Shown piece after piece: positions 9,901-15,509 of a stretch of 15,509 nt of DNA (positions within the stretch are counted from its first letter, which is position 1; every line of letters starts with the position of its first letter). Origin of the DNA: Gymnopilus junonius (lineage: Eukaryota > Basidiomycota > Agaricomycetes > Agaricales > Galerinaceae). The stretch lies in the NCBI GenBank assembly GCA_015501075.1, contig JADNYJ010000706.1, positions 1 to 15,509 on the forward strand. Direction: 5' to 3'. Below the pieces are notes generated by a model that worked only from the letters and a program-made list of their open reading frames with translations, had not been told where the DNA came from and searched no databases. Position numbers and translations under genes: made by a program.

Positions 9901-10871
9901 GTCGATCGCACACCTCGCCCAGTCCCATCTGACGCCGTGCCATACCCGCATGTGACGGCATTGCAACACATCCAGAGGGGCAAGGAATCGCCTTTCCCTG
10001 CGAGACCTGTGCTGCCGCCTGGCACGGTTCCCAGACAATATGCAGGTATGCCTTTGGCGAAGAAGCGGGATAAAAATTTAAATCCTACAAAGGAGGTGAA
10101 GAGAGCGAGGTTCGCCAGTGGGGAACCAACTAATATCGAGGACGACTCGGACTCGAGGTGGATTGACGATGATGATGAGGACGACGACGACGACGAGGAT
10201 GATGCATATTATGGGTATGAGGAGGATGCCTATCGCTACGAGGATGGGAGGTCATTGGATATGAGCAGGAAGAGGAGGAAGAGGAAAGTCAGGAGTTGCG
10301 GGGTGTGCTGGACCGCTTTGAGGATGACAGGCGGCGCTCAAAGGACGACGCCACGCGTGCGCTGGAGAGGAGCCATTCCTTTGAAGCTTTGAAGAAATTT
10401 ACTGGAGGTGAAAACCCATTGAATCAAAGCTTCAATGACGCATCGGACGATCACGTGATCGACGCGTATCGAACTTTTGCGCGTCCTCCGAGGTCCAAAC
10501 CTGATGTACCGGAGGAAGATGGCTACGACGGCATGACGATTGGCAATAGAAGCAGCAGATGGAGCGGGAGCATCTATAGCCGGTACAGCATCCTTGATGA
10601 AGATGAGAGCGGACAGGGAAGAGAAAGGTTGTTGAAGAGGGTGGAGGAGATGCTGTCTAATGGAGATGGAGAGACGGAGATGGAGAGGAGGCGTGCATTC
10701 GCTGCTGGTGGTGGTGGTGGTGTGATCCCACCTGTACCCAAGTTGCCTGCGGCGTATGCGAACATGAACACGAATAACTTGAATAACGCGGGTGCATCCG
10801 GCGTGCGCTCGTCGTCGGCCCAAGAAGCGGCCATTACTTCGCCTGCTGGACGGAGCTGGAATAGATTTTAG
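6970..10871 (+). CDS. Low-complexity Ser/Pro-rich conserved fungal protein, two apparent frame breaks
   Basis: Exon 1 (6970-7182, 71 codons, ATG in context GCAATGG) encodes a small ordered part, LRASVLDAALELGIGTNPLV...WMFNN, then an acidic run. A 520 bp intron (7183-7702, GTATGT...AAAGCAG) joins EEDEEE to DQVSSPSFTYGSSATSEESS. Next come a Lys/Glu helix of KEKA repeats (about residues 209-243) and three GY[ED][ST]D[GA]G motifs near residues 192, 285 and 315. The last of these precedes a basic SKSRFFKLGG. A long Ser/Pro/Gln-rich part follows, then an acidic D/E stretch (10145-10235) and a conserved-looking C-terminus (VLDRFEDDRRRSKDDATRAL, SGSIYSRYSILDEDES). The frame shifts at TTTT 9773-9776 and again between 10246 and 10262; adding one base at each gives one continuous frame to the TAG at 10869-10871, about 1127 aa. 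No enzyme domain, signal peptide or membrane helix is seen. Proteins like this are often labelled 'proteophosphoglycan' in agaric genomes; the function is unknown. Confidence 0.8.
8101..8215 (+). repeat. Imperfect 12-nt tandem repeats encoding KEKA
   Basis: Units close to AAGGAGAAAGCA recur in frame and encode Lys-Glu-Lys-Ala, interrupted once by a variant GAATTGAAGGCA. This yields a highly charged probable single alpha-helix or coiled coil. Such in-frame repeats usually vary in copy number between strains. Confidence 0.7.
10145..10235 (+). repeat. GAC/GAT/GAG codon repeat encoding an Asp/Glu tract
   Basis: The run of GAY and GAG codons encodes DDDDEDDDDDEDD followed by YYGYEEDAYRYEDG. It is a trinucleotide-like coding repeat inside the large low-complexity gene, just before the second apparent frame break. 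Confidence 0.65.
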
Positions 10872-11957
10872 ATACCTTTCTCTCTTCTTTTCTTCCCTCT
10901 CTCCCCTCAGTTGTCTTCTTTTTCTGGATGGATCCCTTTCCTTTCTTTATCCTCCCCCAATGGGTTCCTTCGTGTCTATAATTACTTAATTCCACGCTTA
11001 CAATGCGTGCCTCGCTCTCTATTCGTACTTTTCTTCCGCTCATTTCTCGACTTGAATTTTAAATGTATCCTTTACTTATGTGGTCCCTTTTTTTTTTGTT
11101 TCTTGCTGTATCCACAACTCTGACCCACTTGCATGTTTTCTTGGAATAGAAATTGGTAATATCGCTTGGTTGGAGGGTTTTGAATAATATATTCCTACGC
11201 TTTTCTGCCATCTCAACTTAAACGATTGATCTATGATCGCCCAGTATCATACATGCACGTTTCTTTGCAACGACAATCTTAAACCCCACCTTATCATTTT
11301 GAATCGCCGTTTTCTAACGAAAGCTCCCCGGCGCGTTTCTTCATCGTTGCCTAGCCGATGGCACCCCAAAGTCGAGACTTGAAAGAGAGTACACCGGTAT
11401 GGAAGCATACCGCTTGCCTACCCCTTCAAGTTCGTGTGCGATATCGCCTTCTCCGATAGTCGCGGTGTTTATTTCCTCTCATATCTCACTGCCTAGCGCT
11501 TACATGAAACAGTCAATTGCGGAGCGACCGGAGGCAGTGTCAGCAAGTGCCGATTTATTTGTGGATCCACCAGGGGCCGTGAATGCAGACTTTACAAGTA
11601 AATCAGCCCCTTGAATGAGGATGATATGCTATATCCTTCTGCTGATCGAGGAAAACTTGATGACTACTAATCATCTCATTCTTCACTAGCAGTAATAGGT
11701 GAGTTGTTACCTTCCACCTTCTTCCGATAGCTGATGATAGGGGATATGATTAGAAAATATATGAACTCTATACCTACTTACGTTAAGTTTCCGCTGGGAG
11801 GACGGTAATTGGCGATGTTTAAAATTAGGGTCTGGGAATCGGCGGCGACCAAAAGAAAGCCACATTCTCTGCATACTACATAAGATTTAACTCCATGACT
11901 ACTCTTTGAAGTCCTTTCCGACCCTCATAACATCCTCTGGTTCACAAAATCCTGCCA
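10872..11957. other. Intergenic: 3' UTR of the low-complexity gene and upstream region of the DUF6533 gene
   Basis: Pyrimidine-rich sequence follows the stop codon (10872-10935) and is probably 3' UTR. An open frame at 11399-11614 (71 codons) has no recognisable features and overlaps a perfect 7-bp hairpin (11395-11412), so I do not call it. Splice-like words occur around 11669-11705 (CTAAT...TTCACTAG, then a GGTGAGT donor), but no coding frame could be joined to them. The last 200 bp should contain the promoter of the gene at 11958. Confidence 0.4.
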
Positions 11958-13822
11958 ATGGACCCTACGGACCAACTAATCCACTCGGTCTGGCAAGCGA
12001 GGATCTCGTCGTACAATTGGGGTGAGTTAACCAGCGGGGCCCTGGGATGACGTTCAATTAAAATGCCTTAGTGGCTGGCCTTATCTTTTTAATATGCGAC
12101 ACGATTTCGACATTTCCTCGGGAGGTATGTTGCTTAGTAGACCTTTTGAAAGTACGATATTTATGATGACTGATCTTTTCGTCAGGTAACATACATCTGG
12201 AGGTAAATATGCTGTCAAGCTGCAGGCCCAATGAAACTGACCGACCTAACAGTTCCAAATGGTCGATCCCAAAAATACTGTATTTGTTTATGAGGTATTG
12301 GACGTTACTCCAAGCAGTGTAAGTCACTCTACTTCTTGTTTTCTGTCATCCACATAATCGATATTTTGTGCAGGGCGGCCGCGCTGGGTAATTCAGCCAT
12401 GTCTATCAAGACTTCGAGCTTTATGAAGTTAATTATTTACTACCTCAGCTTATTCGACGGTTCAAAATTCTCTTGAAGTATGTATGCTATTAAATATCAT
12501 GTTCTTTTGCTGATCCTCTTTTTAATTTTAGAGGTTCCACCGATTCCATCTTCCACCAACCCGTTGACTGAATCCTTATCTCGACATTCCCTCTGTGCAG
12601 ATGTCGTCTTTTCTTTTGGTTTAGTGTCTCTGTGTACGTTTACATCTGTGAAAATTACTATATCTTACATTGACCATTGCGTCTACACAGGGGAGGAAGT
12701 ACGATCTTACTGATCGTCATTGACATTATCCTTGGAATGCGACTGTATGCCCTATATGAGAGAAGCTCGAAAGGTTAATGTTGTCCATTTTGACAAGGGA
12801 AAGTTATTAAATTCTGGCATCTTCCCTAGTGCTCGTACTCTTGACATTACTTGTGCTCGGTGAGTTGGCACGCTCACATTTCTCAAAATTTATTCAAATA
12901 AGCTTTAACAGGTGAAATTGGTGTAAGCGCAATCCACTTCAACCGCTCATCCAAGATGACAGTATTTGCTTCAGGCTCAAACATATGTGTCTTACAAAAT
13001 TGGGCTTTCGACTGTAAGAAACGCGTTCCTTGTGCCCCCCGATGTCCCATTGGTAGGATGCCTCACGACACCTGATCTTGGCCCAGCGCTCATCAGTTGG
13101 TAGGCTTGGTTTCCTTCGTCAAAGTTCTTCTTCTTACAATCGATAGGATTATTACTCCTATAATTTCTGGTAGGCTTTGTGTCCGTCTGGCGACTTTTTG
13201 ATAATCCAGCTCACAATGTTCTGCTTCAAGCCATTTACTTTTTAATGATGGCTGCAAAATTCTATCAATCAATCATGCAAAAGCGGAGGGATGGAGTACA
13301 CCTTCAATGTTCTCCAATAGTGAGAACCTTCCTTAAAGATGGCACATTCTATTTTCTCCTGTGAGTAGATCATAATAATTTGCCTGTCCTTTTCTAATAA
13401 TGTTGCAGGGTGGTCGGTGCGTAGGTCTCTTCTAGGGCTTCCTGAGAACTTTCACATATTTTTCGTCTTTCAGTGACATTAGTATCTGGGGGTCTCGATG
13501 CTTTATTGACTACAGGATCTTATGTGTCCTTATATCAACCGTGCGCCGTCTATTATTACTCAGGTAACTCGATTTCTTACCACTTTCCTTCTCCATAAAA
13601 CAGGTGGAATGCAGCAGCATTCACTATTACCGTGAGTAAGGTAAATCAGAAATACGTTGTTCACTCTACTAATTAATAGTTGTACTGTAGGGTACACGGC
13701 TTATCCTCCATTTACGCGAGGCAGCTGCTGCCGACGCAAGTCCTTCAATCCATACTGAGGACCCTATCTTCGGTGTCTTAGACACCTTTCAGGCTTTTGG
13801 ACATAGTGAACAAGTATCCTAG
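11958..13822 (+). CDS. DUF6533-type seven-helix membrane protein with many microexons
   Basis: Agaricomycete membrane family of unknown function. The signature is at residues 22-52: CDTISTFPREVTYIW, then SKWSIPKILYLFMRYW. Later landmarks are CRLFFWF, DIILGMRLYALY, GCLTTPDLGPALISW, FLKDGTFYFLL and GTRLILHLREAA. Exons: 11958-12021, 12072-12124, 12186-12202, 12253-12318, 12374-12387, 12449-12477, 12534-12562, 12601-12633, 12691-12773, 12830-12859, 12912-12922, 12975-13099, 13147-13169, 13231-13360, 13409-13416, 13474-13540, 13604-13631, 13691-13822. The sum is 942 nt: 313 codons plus a TAG stop. Exons 5-7 are the least certain; an alternative runs exon 5 on to 12427 and splices to 12601. Every intron is GT-AG and phases agree throughout. 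About seven hydrophobic stretches suggest seven helices in an internal or plasma membrane. ATG context CCAATGG is good. A truncated paralogue follows in tandem. Confidence 0.75.
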
Positions 13823-14085
13823 CTGCTACATGTTTATTTAATGATTCTATACCGATATTATATGCATAATATGTATACATAATGAAATATTGCTGCCAGA
13901 TTAGTTCTCTTTCTTGTGGCCATATCGATGCAATGGAGATGATACCGGCTATGTAATTATCTGAATTACACCCTGTCAATTGACCGCAAGGAACAGGATC
14001 ACAACTTGGTCTACTTCACCTTGACCGAGGTCGGCACTCTTCTTCACACGGGGGGCAAGCGGCTGTCCAATTAGCTCAATAATGA
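13823..14085. other. Spacer between the tandem DUF6533 copies
   Basis: AT-rich sequence follows the stop of the first copy and is likely its 3' UTR. I find no coding segment here matching the missing first half of the second copy (signature EVxxIW, or CRLFFWF), so that half seems lost rather than merely diverged. Confidence 0.45.
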
Positions 14086-15120
14086 AACATCATTCTCGGC
14101 ATGCGATTGTATGCCTTGTATAATAAAAGCGTAAAAGGCAAGATGCCAACTTGGTTGACCTCCTTTATGCTCACCATATGCATAGTTCTGGTGATAATGA
14201 TTCTGCTCTTTCTCGGTGCGTCCTATTCTGAAATGTTTATATAAATATATGTTCCCTTAGGAGAATTAGGTGTAAGCAAATAGCAGCGCTTTCATTCTAT
14301 TTTCCCGCAAAGCCGTTGTTTAACACTGTTCTAGGCTGAAGCATATGCTACTTACAAATTGGGACAATCTGCAGTAAGGGCATCATTTATTGTGCCAGTT
14401 GGTTATACCAATTCTAGGATGCCTCACTGCTCCTGATGGTCATAGCCATCATTAACTGGTAAGATCTCTATTTTACTTTGCTCCGAAAGATTCCGACCAT
14501 CACTTGCAACAGGGTTGTGGCTCCCGTTAATGCAGGTATTTATCTTTTAGAAGAATGTCACCTTTGATATGCTTACAATTTTTGAAGCCATCTATTTCTT
14601 TTTGATGGCTTCAAAGTTTTGTTACTCCGTAGTAGAAGCACGACGAGAAGGCATGCGACTAGGGCTCACTCCAATCATGAAGGCTTTTATTCGGGATGGC
14701 ACACTCTATTTTTTCTTGTAAGTTACCCTTTGAGCCATGGTGTTTATCTGATGCAAGCATACAATAGGATCCTCTGTAAGTTTAATGGCCTCTCTGTTAG
14801 GTATGCTAAAATATTTTCTTGACTTCCCAGTAACGCTACTCATCGGCACGCTCGATTATTTCCTCGCTAAAAACATGCTGTCCAAACTTTACCAACGTAT
14901 GCCTCATCTTCCACAATTCTTTTTTCAGAAGGCTCAACCTCGATACTAAAAGGTGGCCTACTGCAATTTTCACCATTGTTGTGAGTATTTCATGCCCTGA
15001 ATGAGCGAACCATTAATGATTATTACTTACACATAACAGGGCACGCGTCTCATTCTCAACTTACGCGAAGCAGCTGCCAAACCGTTATGCTTGGAGATAG
15101 CACTATTTTCAGAGGCCTAG
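14086..15120 (+). pseudogene. 5'-truncated tandem paralogue of the DUF6533 membrane gene
   Basis: Homology to the upstream gene begins abruptly at NIILGMRLYALYNKS (stop codon just before) and runs to the shared C-terminus GTRLILNLREAA, stop 15118-15120. The exon structure is kept: exons of 30 nt (14186-14215), 11 nt (14261-14271), 23 nt (14513-14535), 130 nt (14588-14717) and 8 nt (14768-14775) match the lengths in the first gene exactly. Differences show decay: no first half and no start codon; a GC donor for the intron 14138-14185; a region at 14374-14458 that no longer reads as the homologous exon unless 44 nt are spliced out; and the exon 14831-14896 one base shorter than its counterpart, breaking frame before WPTAIFTIVG. 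Introns have diverged strongly, so the duplication is not recent. A shortened expressed protein is conceivable but less likely. Confidence 0.75.
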
Positions 15121-15509
15121 AAACGTCTGTTGGCTTTGGAGGCAATCTACGGATAGACTGAAAAGGTGGTCATGATAGTAACATTGATTAAAAATGATAG
15201 TTATGCTTATGTAGTGTACAATAATTAGGGTGGAAATAAAGATCTTCATTATCCCTTTTGTGATTATGAAAGGGCCTGCGACGCGTGTCGCCACACTGAC
15301 CTGCGTCGATCACGGGACCGAGATGATTCCCCAAATTTGAAACGGGATTTCTCGTTTGAATTTCTCCTTCAAGGATCCCAACGTCGCTTCAATCTCAGAG
15401 GAGTTTCCTATCTTCGTCGCTTTCTAAGATGTACTCTCGGAACGTATGCTCAAACTCTTTTGGACCGCCGACTTTGGTCGACGCCTCTGTCGACTATATG
15501 CGCTCGTCA
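15121..15509. other. Right edge, no firmly supported gene
   Basis: From 15121 to about 15290 the DNA is AT-rich and looks intergenic (3' flank of the truncated DUF6533 copy). From about 15290 the base composition becomes more balanced and coding-like, in line with the tentative minus-strand exon listed at 15310-15423. Confidence 0.35.
15310..15423 (-). CDS. Possible last exon of a minus-strand gene entering from the right
   Basis: Read on the minus strand, an acceptor-like CATCTTAG is followed by 37 codons with coding character (IGNSSEIEATLGSLKEKF, then PFQIWGIISVP) and a TGA. The frame is closed just upstream of the acceptor, so an intron is required, and the rest of the gene would lie beyond the window or in its last bases. 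I do not recognise the family. On the plus strand an ATG at 15429 is open to the window end (MYSRNVCSNSFG), an alternative reading. Low confidence for both. Confidence 0.25.
   Translation of the reverse strand, partial: KATKIGNSSEIEATLGSLKEKFKREIPFQIWGIISVP

Noticed and set aside
10448..10461. Perfect 14-bp palindrome CGATCACGTGATCG
   Set aside because: Lies inside coding sequence in the C-terminal part of the low-complexity protein; a single palindrome of this size is expected by chance at moderate frequency.
11395..11412. 7-bp stem, 4-nt loop hairpin CGGTATG-GAAG-CATACCG
   Set aside because: Isolated, with no adjacent gene end or known element; could be a structured RNA but nothing supports it.
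11399..11614. 71-codon frame that could be a small protein
   Set aside because: No signal peptide, no CaaX end as in pheromone precursors, and no homologous features.
13170..13230. Reading 13170-13230 of the DUF6533 gene as coding (FVSVWRLFDNPAHN)
   Set aside because: It requires a frameshift, whereas splicing GTAGGC...TTCAAG keeps frame and the paralogue has an equivalent intron at 14536-14587.

Overview
The window looks like nuclear DNA of a mushroom-forming basidiomycete (Agaricomycetes). The reasons are the dense 45-65 bp GT-AG introns, a GH11 xylanase carrying a fungal cellulose-binding module (CBM1), an F-box-like gene of the type expanded in agarics, and a DUF6533-type seven-helix membrane gene split into many very small exons. 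Nothing bacterial, no CRISPR array, no rRNA and no convincing tRNA was seen. All assignments are by reading the sequence; no database search was run.

Layout. (1) 1-497, plus: 3' part of a secreted GH11 xylanase-linker-CBM1 gene, cut by the window edge, with one apparent lost base in the linker. (2) 498-1514: no gene, but 548-772 is a degraded copy of sequence at 3983-4197. (3) 1515-3686, minus: intact single-exon F-box-like protein of 723 aa. (4) 4151-5361, minus: Cdc4/FBXW7-like WD40 propeller gene without a visible F-box, in three exons and with a frame break. A further remnant of the same 3' end lies at 5492-5563. (5) 5564-6969: no gene seen; its right part should be the promoter and 5' UTR of the next gene. 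(6) 6970-10871, plus: low-complexity Ser/Pro-rich protein, about 1127 aa once a 520 bp first intron is removed and two apparent one-base losses are allowed for. (7) 10872-11957: no supported gene. (8) 11958-13822, plus: DUF6533-like membrane protein, modelled with 18 exons (several of only 8-17 nt) and 313 codons. (9) 14086-15120, plus: a 5'-truncated, decaying tandem paralogue of (8). (10) 15121-15509: probably the last exon of a minus-strand gene entering from the right.

There is no obvious pathway linking the genes. The most interesting points are conserved 8- and 11-nt microexons shared by the two DUF6533 paralogues, a possible exon-to-intron conversion and a GC-AG intron in the second paralogue, repeated fragments of one WD40 gene 3' end around the F-box gene, and three one-base losses at short homopolymers in otherwise good coding sequence. 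That last pattern suggests assembly errors rather than gene death. I do not see a convincing new multi-gene system.
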